A stretch of DNA of 64,000 bases. Origin: Halorubrum ruber. Its GTDB lineage: Archaea; Halobacteriota; Halobacteria; Halobacteriales; Haloferacaceae. How positions within the stretch are numbered: position 1 is the stretch's first letter; each line of letters begins with the position of its first letter. This document shows positions 30,860-38,503 of the stretch, piece by piece. The DNA is taken from the NCBI RefSeq assembly GCF_018228765.1, contig NZ_CP073695.1, positions 1,488,001-1,552,000 of the forward strand, written 5' to 3'. Both the position numbers and the translations under genes were made by a program. The notes below the pieces were generated by a model that saw only the letters and a list, made by a program, of their open reading frames with translations, was not told where the DNA came from and made no database searches.

Positions 30860-31099
30860 GAGTACCAGTCCTTTGCTACCGGAGGTTTATATTATTATCT
30901 TGAGTCACGTTACCACATCGTTCGCGTATTTCGCGAGTAGCGGGGCGGAGAAGTGTGTTCTCGATAGATCGATCAGGATCGTTTTCGGAGGTTCGCGGCG
31001 ACGCGCGAAGCGAGCGAAAGGCGTCACTGCGCAGTCAGTGAGTTCTCGATCTGGAGGGCGGCCCGTGGTCGGTTCGGCGGCGGCTGGCTCCGCCGCGCG

Positions 31100-31279
31100 T
31101 CACTGGAACTGCTTGACGGCCTCGAGGTCGCGTTCCGTTCGCATGAACTCGGTCAGGCGACGCGTCGCGTGACACGCCGGACAGCTGAAGTTAGACCGAA
31201 GATCCTGAAGTTCGGCGGGATTGTCCTGCCACTCCTTGCCGCACTCCGGACAGACGAGTCTGACGAACGCGTCAACCAT
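31100..31279 (-). CDS. 59-residue zinc-ribbon protein
   Basis: Translation reads 'MVDAFVRLVCPECGKEWQDN', then 'PAELQDLRSNFSCPACHATR' and 'RLTEFMRTERDLEAVKQFQ'. Two CxxC pairs (Cys10/13, Cys33/36) form a zinc ribbon followed by a helix. A TTTTTAAC TATA box at 31306-31313 lies about 30 bases upstream of the ATG. No function recognised. Bases 30860-31099 between this and the UPF0058 gene hold no gene that I can see. Confidence 0.82.
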   Translation of the reverse strand: MVDAFVRLVCPECGKEWQDNPAELQDLRSNFSCPACHATRRLTEFMRTERDLEAVKQFQ

Positions 31280-31391
31280 GTCACCGTGTACAGCCGGCCG
31301 CGTTAAAAACGTAGGTGCCGACGAGGTGCCGGCCGTCGCGGCGAGGTCCGAGCGTCGAACATCCGACGTCGAATCGGCACGTTGCGGCGCG

Positions 31392-32450
31392 TCAGGCGTT
31401 CACGGTACCGCTCGCCTCGAGCAGCTCCTTGTATCGGTTCCGGATGGTGACCTCCGAGACGTCGGCGACCTCGGACACTTGGCTCTGGGTCACCTTCTCG
31501 TTCGACAGCAGCGCCGCGGCGTAGACGGCGGCGGCGGCGAGTCCGACCGGCGACTTGCCGCTCGTGATCCCCGCGCTCGCGGCGTCGTCGAGCAGTTCGC
31601 GGGCGCGCCGTTCGGTCTCGTCCGAGAGGTCGAGCCGGGAGACGAACCGCGGGACGTAGCTCGTCGGGTCCGCGGGCTGGACGCGCAGTCCGAGCTCGCG
31701 AACGACGTAGCGGTACGTCCGGGTGAGCTCCATCTTCTCCACCCGGGAGACCGCCGTGAACTCGTCGAGGCTTCGGGGGTTCCCCACCTGCCGCGCGGCG
31801 GCGTACAGCGCCGCGGTCGCGACGCCCTCGATGGAGCGTCCGGGCAGGAGGTTCTCGCTCAGCGCGCGGCGGTAGATGACGGAGGCGGTCTCGCGGACGT
31901 TGTCCGGGAGGCCGAGCGCGGAGGCCATCCGGTCGATCTCGCCGAGGGCCTGTTTCAGGTTGCGCTCCTTGGAGTCGCGGGTGCGGAACCGCTCGTTCCA
32001 CGTCCGCAGTCGCTGCATCCGACGTCGCTGTCGCCCCGAGAGCGACTTGCCGTAGGCGTCTTTGTCCTGCCAGCCGATGTTCGTCGAGAGCCCCTTGTCG
32101 TGCATCATGTTCGTCGTCGGGGCACCGACCCGCGACTTGCTGTCCCGCTCGCCGGAGTTGAACGCACGCCACTCCGGGCCGCGGTCGACCGAGTCCTCCT
32201 CGACGACCAGCCCGCAGTCGCTGCAGACCGTCTCGCCGTGTTCCGTGTCCGTCGCGAGCCGGCCGTCGCACTCGGGACAGGTGGTGATCCGCTCGCGCTC
32301 GCTCTCCGTGCGCTCCTCGACGTCCGCCGACTCCTCTTCGGTCGCGTCCGCCCGCGTTCGCGTACGCTCGCCGTTCGCGGACGCGTCGCCCGGGTCCGCG
32401 AGTCGCTCTCGTTCCGTTCCGCCGTCGCTGTAAGTGTCTGTCTCTGTCAT
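31392..32450 (-). CDS. tfb: transcription initiation factor TFB
   Basis: TFIIB homologue that bridges TBP and RNA polymerase. The zinc ribbon is at residues 59-81 (CPEC, CSDC), the B-reader/finger at '[20 protein letters not shown]', and two cyclin repeats follow from about 140 ('[20 protein letters not shown]', 'RTYRYVVRELGLRV') with the helix-turn-helix '[20 protein letters not shown]' at the end. The first 55 residues are an acidic Glu/Thr/Arg-rich extension. TTG at 32498 is open but the ATG at 32450 is preferred. One of two TFBs here. Confidence 0.94.
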   Translation of the reverse strand: MTETDTYSDGGTERERLADPGDASANGERTRTRADATEEESADVEERTESERERITTCPECDGRLATDTEHGETVCSDCGLVVEEDSVDRGPEWRAFNSGERDSKSRVGAPTTNMMHDKGLSTNIGWQDKDAYGKSLSGRQRRRMQRLRTWNERFRTRDSKERNLKQALGEIDRMASALGLPDNVRETASVIYRRALSENLLPGRSIEGVATAALYAAARQVGNPRSLDEFTAVSRVEKMELTRTYRYVVRELGLRVQPADPTSYVPRFVSRLDLSDETERRARELLDDAASAGITSGKSPVGLAAAAVYAAALLSNEKVTQSQVSEVADVSEVTIRNRYKELLEASGTVNA

Positions 32451-32770
32451 GGGTGTGGCTCCGACGATCCCCCGACGAAAATACAGCGAGGTCCGCAATC
32501 GCCAGTCTGTTAACGTATAGTTAGTCTCGAGGGAATATAAATGTATCTATTATATCGGGCGCGGATCTGGTCATCGAAAAAACCCACGAGAGGCGTTTTG
32601 CGGTCACAACCGCCGAAAACGGCCACGGATCCGCCCCCACCGAGACGGAGTGCCGTCCGGCGACCGAGACGGACGAGCGCATATATACTTCACTCCCGGA
32701 TCGAGCCGGAGTAGTGAGTCCGGCTCGTGACCGCACTCGTCCCCGTGTCGAGGACACCGCCGCTGACGAC
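32451..32770. promoter_or_regulatory. intergenic region upstream of tfb
   Basis: On the minus strand ATTTATATTCCC (about 32532-32543) is the likely TATA box of tfb, with a leader of about 60 bases. The segment 32515-32590 is AT-rich. A second TATA-like CATATATACTTC at 32680-32691 on the plus strand has no gene behind it: only antisense of the MscS gene follows. Nothing else was recognised. Confidence 0.5.
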
Positions 32771-33727
32771 CTATCGGCTCCGACTCACCGGGAACGCCAC
32801 GCGGTCCGGGTTGTCGTTGAACCGCTCCAAGATCCGCTTGTACAGCCGGTTCTTCACGCGCTGCCCCCGCCTCGGGTGGGTGAGGTACCGGACGCGGAGT
32901 TCGACCCACGACTCCTCCTGCCGGACGTTGACCGTCGGGCCGTCGTGGACCTCCAGCTCGACGGGCGTCTCCGCGAGCGCCTCGCGGTAGGCGGCGATTC
33001 CCTCAGCCATGTCACGGCCGATCAGGTCGGTCGCCTCCTCGACCATCACCGAACGCGCGAACTCCAGGTCGGTCTCGTAGGCGACTTGGACGGAGACCTC
33101 GTTCCAGACGTACGGCGACCCGCCGCCGCCGAAGTTGACGACGTTCGACGAGAGGACGACGCTGTTCGGGACGGTGACCACCCGCCCGGAGGGCTGGTTC
33201 GTCGTCACCAGTTCGCCGTTGATCTCCCACAGCGTCGTCACCAGGAAGTCGACCCCGATCACGTCGCCCTTCGCGTCGTCGATCTTGACTCGGTCGCCGA
33301 CGCCGAACGGCTGCTTGACGGCGATGTACACCCACGCGATCAGCGACAGGAGCGGCTGCTGGAGCGCGAAGGTGACCGCGAACCCGATGACGCCGAGCGA
33401 GAAGAGGAGGCCGATCCAGTTCTCCGTCGCCACCGCGAGCGTCGCCACCGTCCCGACGACGCCGAACGCCAGCCGCAGCAGGTTCCGGACGTTGTGCGCG
33501 CGGCGCCTGTTGGCCGACCGCGTCAGCACTCGGACCGCGAGCAGGTAGGCTCCGTACACCAGTCCCGCGACGGCGACGACGAGCAGCGACCGGCCGACGA
33601 CGGTCGTTGCGGGGTACCCGCCGATCGGCGGCCAGTTCGCGAGCGCGTCGGTCGTGCCGGCGACCGTTCCGGCGACCCCCGCCAGCAGTCCAACGGCGAG
33701 CGACGCGAGTCCGAGCGGACGTCTCAC
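32771..33727 (-). CDS. small-conductance mechanosensitive channel (MscS family)
   Basis: Membrane channel that opens under tension to release solutes on osmotic down-shock. Residues 1-120 contain three to four transmembrane helices, the last with the pore-like 'GLLFSLGVIGFAVTFALQQP' and 'LLSLIAWVYIAVKQPFGVGD'. The MscS beta domain follows ('RVKIDDAKGDVIGVDFLVTT', 'TVPNSVVLSSNVVNF'), then the alpha/beta cytoplasmic cage. 318 residues is the usual size. Confidence 0.92.
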   Translation of the reverse strand: MRRPLGLASLAVGLLAGVAGTVAGTTDALANWPPIGGYPATTVVGRSLLVVAVAGLVYGAYLLAVRVLTRSANRRRAHNVRNLLRLAFGVVGTVATLAVATENWIGLLFSLGVIGFAVTFALQQPLLSLIAWVYIAVKQPFGVGDRVKIDDAKGDVIGVDFLVTTLWEINGELVTTNQPSGRVVTVPNSVVLSSNVVNFGGGGSPYVWNEVSVQVAYETDLEFARSVMVEEATDLIGRDMAEGIAAYREALAETPVELEVHDGPTVNVRQEESWVELRVRYLTHPRRGQRVKNRLYKRILERFNDNPDRVAFPVSRSR

Positions 33728-33800
33728 GCTCGTCGCTCGCGGCGGACCGGCAAAACGGTTGTGCCGTCGCGGAGTTCGATGCCACCTGCGCGAGCGACCC

Positions 33801-35111
33801 TCACTCGCCGTCCGCGACCCGCGCGAGCGCCCCGGCGAGCACCTCGGTCGCGGCGGCGCAGTCGGCCCAGTCGGTCCACTCGCGGGGGTTGTGGGAGATC
33901 CCGTCGCGAGAGGGGGCGAAGAGCAGCGACGCGTCGGTGACGCGCGCGACCCGCATCGCGTCGTGGGCGGCGCCGGAGTGGAGGTCGATCGCCTCGCGCC
34001 CGGCCGCGTCGGCGGCGGCGTGGGCGGCCTCGCGGAGGCGGTCGCTCATCGGCGTCGGGGCGACGTCGAACGGCCGCTCGAACTCGGTCTCGATCCCTCG
34101 CTCGCGCTCCAGCCGGGCCAGCGAGTCGCGCGCGGCGTCGACGATCGCCTCCATCGACGCGGCCTCGACGTCGCGAATATCGACGCCGGCCTCGACGCGA
34201 CCGGGAACCACGTTCGTCGCGTTCGGCTCGACCGACAGCGACCCGACGGTGCCGACCGCCGAGGGCGACGACGACTCGACGACCTCGTTCGCGGCGGCCT
34301 CGACGTCAAGCACGAACTCGCTCGCGGCCGCGAGCGCGTCCGTCCGTTCGTCCATCGCGGTCGCGCCCGCGTGGTTCGCCTCGCCCTCGACGGTCGCCTC
34401 GCAGTGGGTGATCCCGGTGATCGTCGTCACGACGCCGGCCGCCGCGCCCGCGTCCTCCAGCGTCGTGTCCTGCTCGACGTGGAGCTCGTAGAACGCCGCC
34501 CACGACGCGGGATCGAGCGTCGCAGGGTCGCCGTCGGCGTCGGTCGGCGTGGCGGCGTCGACCGCGCTCCCGCCGCGGTAGCCGATCCGGTCGAGCGCCT
34601 CGCCGAGCGTCTCCCCTTCCGGATTCGTCAGCGTGAGCGCCTCGTCGAGCGCCAGCTCGCCGGTCGCGACCGTCGAGCCGAGCAGGCCGTTGCCGAATGT
34701 CCCGCCCTCCTCCTCGGTGAAGCTCACGACGCCGACCGGGCGCTCGGGTTCGAACCCGTCGTCGCGCATCGCGCGAACGGCCTCCAGCGCGGCGTAGACG
34801 CCGAGCGGGCCGTCGAAGATTCCGCCCTCGGGGACGCTGTCGAGGTGGCTCCCCGAAACGACCGGCGCCGCGTCCGGGTCGGCGCTCTCCGGCGTCCACG
34901 TCCCGAGGACGTTCCCGACGGCGTCGACCGTCACGTCGAGGCCGGCCTCGCGGAGGCGTTCGACGAGCCGGTCCCTCGCCCGGCGATTGGCCTCGGTCCC
35001 CGTCCGATTCGTTCGCGCGTGCGCCTCGGCGTCGTCTGTCTCGACCCGACCGAACGCCGCGTTCGCCTCGATGTCCGCGCGGAGCCGGTCCGCGTCGACT
35101 GGGAGCGTCAT
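33801..35111 (-). CDS. M20-type Zn-dependent hydrolase (carbamoylase / allantoate amidohydrolase)
   Basis: Peptidase family M20 enzyme that hydrolyses N-carbamoyl amino acids, ureidoglycolate or allantoate. Metal ligands appear in 'VVSGSHLDSVPEGGIFDGPL' (His and Asp), 'SFTEEEGGTFGNGLLGST' (Glu-Glu) and 'LHSGAAHDAM' (His near the C-terminus). 'ELHVEQDTTLEDAGAAAGVV' is the conserved dimer-domain start. 436 residues is standard. No purine or pyrimidine degradation genes lie beside it, so the substrate stays open. Confidence 0.88.
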   Translation of the reverse strand: MTLPVDADRLRADIEANAAFGRVETDDAEAHARTNRTGTEANRRARDRLVERLREAGLDVTVDAVGNVLGTWTPESADPDAAPVVSGSHLDSVPEGGIFDGPLGVYAALEAVRAMRDDGFEPERPVGVVSFTEEEGGTFGNGLLGSTVATGELALDEALTLTNPEGETLGEALDRIGYRGGSAVDAATPTDADGDPATLDPASWAAFYELHVEQDTTLEDAGAAAGVVTTITGITHCEATVEGEANHAGATAMDERTDALAAASEFVLDVEAAANEVVESSSPSAVGTVGSLSVEPNATNVVPGRVEAGVDIRDVEAASMEAIVDAARDSLARLERERGIETEFERPFDVAPTPMSDRLREAAHAAADAAGREAIDLHSGAAHDAMRVARVTDASLLFAPSRDGISHNPREWTDWADCAAATEVLAGALARVADGE

Positions 35112-35198
35112 ACCGGCACCGGGCGCCGCGGGATCAAAACGGTTCGGTCTCCGGCGGGGCTCTGCGGGCCGCCCGGAGCGATGCCCGGCCCGGGTCCG

Positions 35199-35528
35199 CT
35201 ACTCACCGCGCCGCGCGAGCCAGTAACCGGCCGACCCCGCTCCGAGCCCGGCCGCGAACGAACGCTTCGACGCCGGATCGTCGACGGATCGGTCGACCGC
35301 GACGCCGATCGCCGTCCACGCCAGCGCGACACCGACGCTCCGTACCGGCCCGCTCCGGAACCGCCGACAGCCCGCGACCGCTCGCGCGTGGCGGTAGAGG
35401 TAGCCGGTCGCGAAGCCGACCGCGAGCGGGACGGTCCGCACCTCGGCGTCGGCGGCCGCCGACACAGCGAGCAGAACGCCGCCGAGACACTCGCCCGCGG
35501 CGCCGACCGCACGCACCACGTTATTCAT
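35199..35528 (-). CDS. small Ala/Gly-rich membrane-associated protein
   Basis: 109 residues from the ATG at 35528 with two or three weakly hydrophobic segments ('AAGECLGGVLLAVSAAADAE', 'VGVALAWTAIGVAVD', 'FAAGLGAGSAGYWLA'). No known motif. Divergent from the small membrane protein at 35624. It could be a genuine small membrane protein of unknown role; coding support is only the open frame, start position and typical composition. Confidence 0.55.
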   Translation of the reverse strand: MNNVVRAVGAAGECLGGVLLAVSAAADAEVRTVPLAVGFATGYLYRHARAVAGCRRFRSGPVRSVGVALAWTAIGVAVDRSVDDPASKRSFAAGLGAGSAGYWLARRGE

Positions 35529-35623
35529 GTGACACGTTCGCACTCGACGCGAAAAGCGGTTTCGCCGAGTGCCCGGTGAGGATCCGAAAACACTTATCGG
35601 AGGGCGTGCTGATATCGGGCGGC

Positions 35624-35836
35624 ATGTCCCCGTTGCTCCTCCAAGGCGCGGCCGCCGGGATCGCCCTCCTGATCAGCCTCCTCTTCCTCGCCGTCCACCT
35701 CGCGATGATCGTGTGGACCTACTCGGACGCGGAGTCGCGCAGCGACCACCCGCCGGTCCTCTGGGCGCTCGTGGTGTTCTTCGCGCCGATCCTCGGCCTG
35801 CTGCTGTACCTCATTATCGGTCGGAACTCCTACTGA
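35624..35836 (+). CDS. small membrane protein with PLDc_N-like hairpin
   Basis: 70 residues and two transmembrane helices: 'LLLQGAAAGIALLISLLFLA' and 'VLWALVVFFAPILGLLLYLI', separated by 'WTYSDAESRSDHPP'. The pattern resembles the N-terminal two-helix domain of phospholipase D/cardiolipin synthases, which also exists as stand-alone small proteins. An ACACTTATCGG box at 35590-35600 suits a TATA box; the frame opens earlier (35576) but over the promoter. Confidence 0.72.
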   Translation: MSPLLLQGAAAGIALLISLLFLAVHLAMIVWTYSDAESRSDHPPVLWALVVFFAPILGLLLYLIIGRNSY

Positions 35837-35884
35837 GGAATCGCCGTCCGGCGACCGTCGGAGCGAGACCGCTCGTGCCGGGCC

Positions 35885-36913
35885 TCACACACCCTTCAGC
35901 ACGCTCGTCGCCCCGATCGTCTCGGCGACGACCCACGCGACGAACAGCCCGTAGGCCGCGAGCAGCGCGTACGATTCGCGATCGGTGAGCGCGAGGCTCG
36001 TCCGCAGGGTCACGAACAGCAGGACGGTCGCGGCCGTCAATACGCCCAGCATCGGCACCGCGGTCGAGAAGTTGACGGCCACCTCGCCGACGATCAGCAC
36101 GCCGAGCGGGATCGCGACGAGCAGGTCGAAGGTGTTCGACCCGAGGACGTTGCCGAGGCTCGTCGCGCCGCGGTTCTCGCGTGCGGTCCGGACGCTCACC
36201 AGCGCGTCCGGCAGGCTCGTCGCCGCCGCGACGACCGTGACGCCGGCGAGGAACTCGGGGACTCCGAACGTGGCGCCGAGCGATTCGACCGACGCGACGA
36301 GCCGCTCGACGGTGACGACGATGAGCCCGAGCCCGGCCGCCAGCTTCCCCCACTCGCGGCGGACGTCGACCTCGTCGCGCACAGGGTCGATCGCCGCGTC
36401 GTCGACGTCCTGGACCTGAATGAACAGGTAGAGGACGTACAGCGCGAGCGGGATGACCGCGAGCGAGCGCGGCATCGTCCCGACGATCGGGTCCGCCGAG
36501 ACCGGGAAGTAGATGACCGCGAGCGCGAACGTCACGACCAGCGCCGACACCGCGAGCATGTAGAACTGCGCCTCCTTGTACACGATCGCTCGGTTGGCCT
36601 CCAGCTCGTCGTCGGCCCCGAGCCCGGCGACAGCGGGGATCACGAGGACGTTGAAGATCGCCGATCCGACGAGCGCGCCCACGCCCATGTCGAAGACGCC
36701 GGTGAGGGCGGTGACGAGCACGCTCGTCAGCTCCGGGAAGCTCGACCCGACTGCGACGACGATCGACCCCTGAACCACCGCCGGGAGCCCGTAGTACCCG
36801 GCGAGCGTCTCGGCGGCCTCTTCCAGCCAGCCGCTCCCGAGCCAGATGAGGCCGGTCGCCGCGGCGATCACGAGGACGTGGACGACCGGCGCGTCGGGCA
36901 GGGGTCCGATCAC
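35885..36913 (-). CDS. Na+/Ca2+ exchanger family (CaCA) antiporter
   Basis: 342 residues and about ten transmembrane helices in two inverted halves. Ion-binding alpha-repeats are 'GSIVVAVGSSFPELTSVLVT' and 'GVTVVAAATSLPDALVSVRT', with 'GSAIFNVLVIPAV' and 'GNVLGSNTFDLLVAIPLGVL' after them. A charged cytoplasmic loop with Asp/Glu around residues 170-195 ('DVDDAAIDPVRDEVDV') lies between the halves. It exchanges Ca2+ or another cation for Na+/H+. Starts four bases after the malQ stop, so it is in an operon with the glucan genes. Confidence 0.92.
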   Translation of the reverse strand: MIGPLPDAPVVHVLVIAAATGLIWLGSGWLEEAAETLAGYYGLPAVVQGSIVVAVGSSFPELTSVLVTALTGVFDMGVGALVGSAIFNVLVIPAVAGLGADDELEANRAIVYKEAQFYMLAVSALVVTFALAVIYFPVSADPIVGTMPRSLAVIPLALYVLYLFIQVQDVDDAAIDPVRDEVDVRREWGKLAAGLGLIVVTVERLVASVESLGATFGVPEFLAGVTVVAAATSLPDALVSVRTARENRGATSLGNVLGSNTFDLLVAIPLGVLIVGEVAVNFSTAVPMLGVLTAATVLLFVTLRTSLALTDRESYALLAAYGLFVAWVVAETIGATSVLKGV

Positions 36914-36916
36914 GGG

Positions 36917-38407
36917 TCAGCGCACGTGTTTCCCGCTCAGCTCCCATAGCCGGTCCGCGATTTCGTCGTCAAGCGCGTCGCGGGCGACGCGCCACTCCCA
37001 GTTGCCGTCGAGGGTGCCCGGCTCGTTGAACCGCGCCTCGCTGCCGAGCCCGAGCAGGTCCTGAAGCGTCGTCACCGCGAGGATGGCGTCCGAGCCCCAC
37101 ACCGCGTCGATGATCGCCCACTCGCTCGGCTCGTCGGGGTCGGAACCGACGTTGTACCGGAAGCAGTCCCGCTGCGCGGCCGGGAGGTCCTCGAAGTAGC
37201 CGGCCCACGTGTCCGTGTCGTGCGTCGAGGTGTAGCCCACGACGCCCTCGCCGTAGTGTATCGGCTGGTACTCGTTCCCCTCCGCGCACCAGTCCGCGTA
37301 CTGCGGGACGCGCATGCCGGGGAAGCCGAACTCGGCCATCAGTTCGTCCATCGCCGGCTCCTCGAAACCGAGGTCCTCGGCGATGAAGGGGGCCTCACCG
37401 AGCTCGCGCTCCACCGTCTCGAAGAGGTCGCGGCCAGGACCGTCTCGCCACTCGCCGTCCGCGGGGTCGTCGCTGTCGGCCGGGATCGCCCAGTAGTTCA
37501 CGAACCCGAGGAAGTGGTCGAGCCGAGCCACGTCCGCGAGCTCGAACAGCCGGCGGAACCGGTCGAGCCACCAGTCGTACCCGGTGTCGGCGAGGTGTTC
37601 CCAGTCGTACAGCGGGTTCCCCCAGCGCTGGCCGGAGTCGCCGGCGTTGGGCGGGACGCCCGCGACCGCAGTCGGGCGGTTCCCCTCGTCGAGCCGGAAC
37701 GCCTCCGGGCTCGCCCACACGTCGGCGGAGTCGAGCGCGACGTAGATGGGCACGTCGCCGACGATCGACACCCCCTCCTCGGCCGCGACGGCGCGCAGGT
37801 CGCGCCACTGGCGGTCGAACGTCCACTGGACGAACTCGCGGAACCGGACCTCGCGAGCGTGTTCCTCGCGCGCGTCGGCCAGCGCCTCGGGGTCGCGCGT
37901 CCGCAGCGGCGCCGGCCAGTCAGTCCAGACGTCTTCCGGCCGCGCGTCGGAGAGCGCCCGGAACAGCGCGTAGTCGGCGAGCCACGGCTCGTGCTCGCGG
38001 AATTCGGCTACCGCCGCGCGGTCGTCCTCGCTCGCCCGCTCCTCGAACCGCTCGAACGCGGTCCGCAACAGCGGGAGCTTGTACTCGCGGACCGCGTCGT
38101 AGTCGACGCGGTCGGTCGGGAAGTCGGGAACCGGTTCGAGGTCGTCCTCGTCGAGCCAGCCGTCGTCGACGAGCCCGTCGGGGTCGACGAACAGCGGGTT
38201 GCCGGCGAACGCCGACGGCGACTGGTACGGCGACTCTCCTGCGGCGGAGATGGTCGGCCCGATCGGACAGATCTGCCAGTGGTCGACGCCGGCGTCGCCG
38301 AGGAACGAGAGGAACTCCCGGGCGCCCTCGCCGAGGTCGCCGATCCCGTACGCCCCCGGCAGCGAGGTGACGTGACAGAAGACGGCGTCGGAGCGGTCGA
38401 ATCGCAT
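36917..38407 (-). CDS. malQ: 4-alpha-glucanotransferase (amylomaltase)
   Basis: GH77 enzyme that transfers alpha-1,4-glucan pieces between chains, releasing glucose. It starts with 'HVTSLPGAYGIGDLG' and has 'GPTISAAGESPYQSPSAFAG' (52-71). Catalytic residues are Asp297 in 'ARLDHFLGF' (nucleophile), Glu344 in 'FIAEDLGF' (acid/base) and Asp397 in 'YTSTHDTDT' (stabiliser). 496 residues is normal. Downstream of the GH13 gene and upstream of the exchanger, all on one strand. The product would hand glucose and re-modelled dextrins to central metabolism. Confidence 0.95.
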   Translation of the reverse strand: MRFDRSDAVFCHVTSLPGAYGIGDLGEGAREFLSFLGDAGVDHWQICPIGPTISAAGESPYQSPSAFAGNPLFVDPDGLVDDGWLDEDDLEPVPDFPTDRVDYDAVREYKLPLLRTAFERFEERASEDDRAAVAEFREHEPWLADYALFRALSDARPEDVWTDWPAPLRTRDPEALADAREEHAREVRFREFVQWTFDRQWRDLRAVAAEEGVSIVGDVPIYVALDSADVWASPEAFRLDEGNRPTAVAGVPPNAGDSGQRWGNPLYDWEHLADTGYDWWLDRFRRLFELADVARLDHFLGFVNYWAIPADSDDPADGEWRDGPGRDLFETVERELGEAPFIAEDLGFEEPAMDELMAEFGFPGMRVPQYADWCAEGNEYQPIHYGEGVVGYTSTHDTDTWAGYFEDLPAAQRDCFRYNVGSDPDEPSEWAIIDAVWGSDAILAVTTLQDLLGLGSEARFNEPGTLDGNWEWRVARDALDDEIADRLWELSGKHVR

Positions 38408-38503
38408 ACGCCACCCTGCGATCCCCACCGACTCAAGCGTTGCGTCCGGGGGCGTCGCGGCCGAGAGCGACTCCCGAAACAGACCGTCGTGCGAGGCGGC
38501 CGC

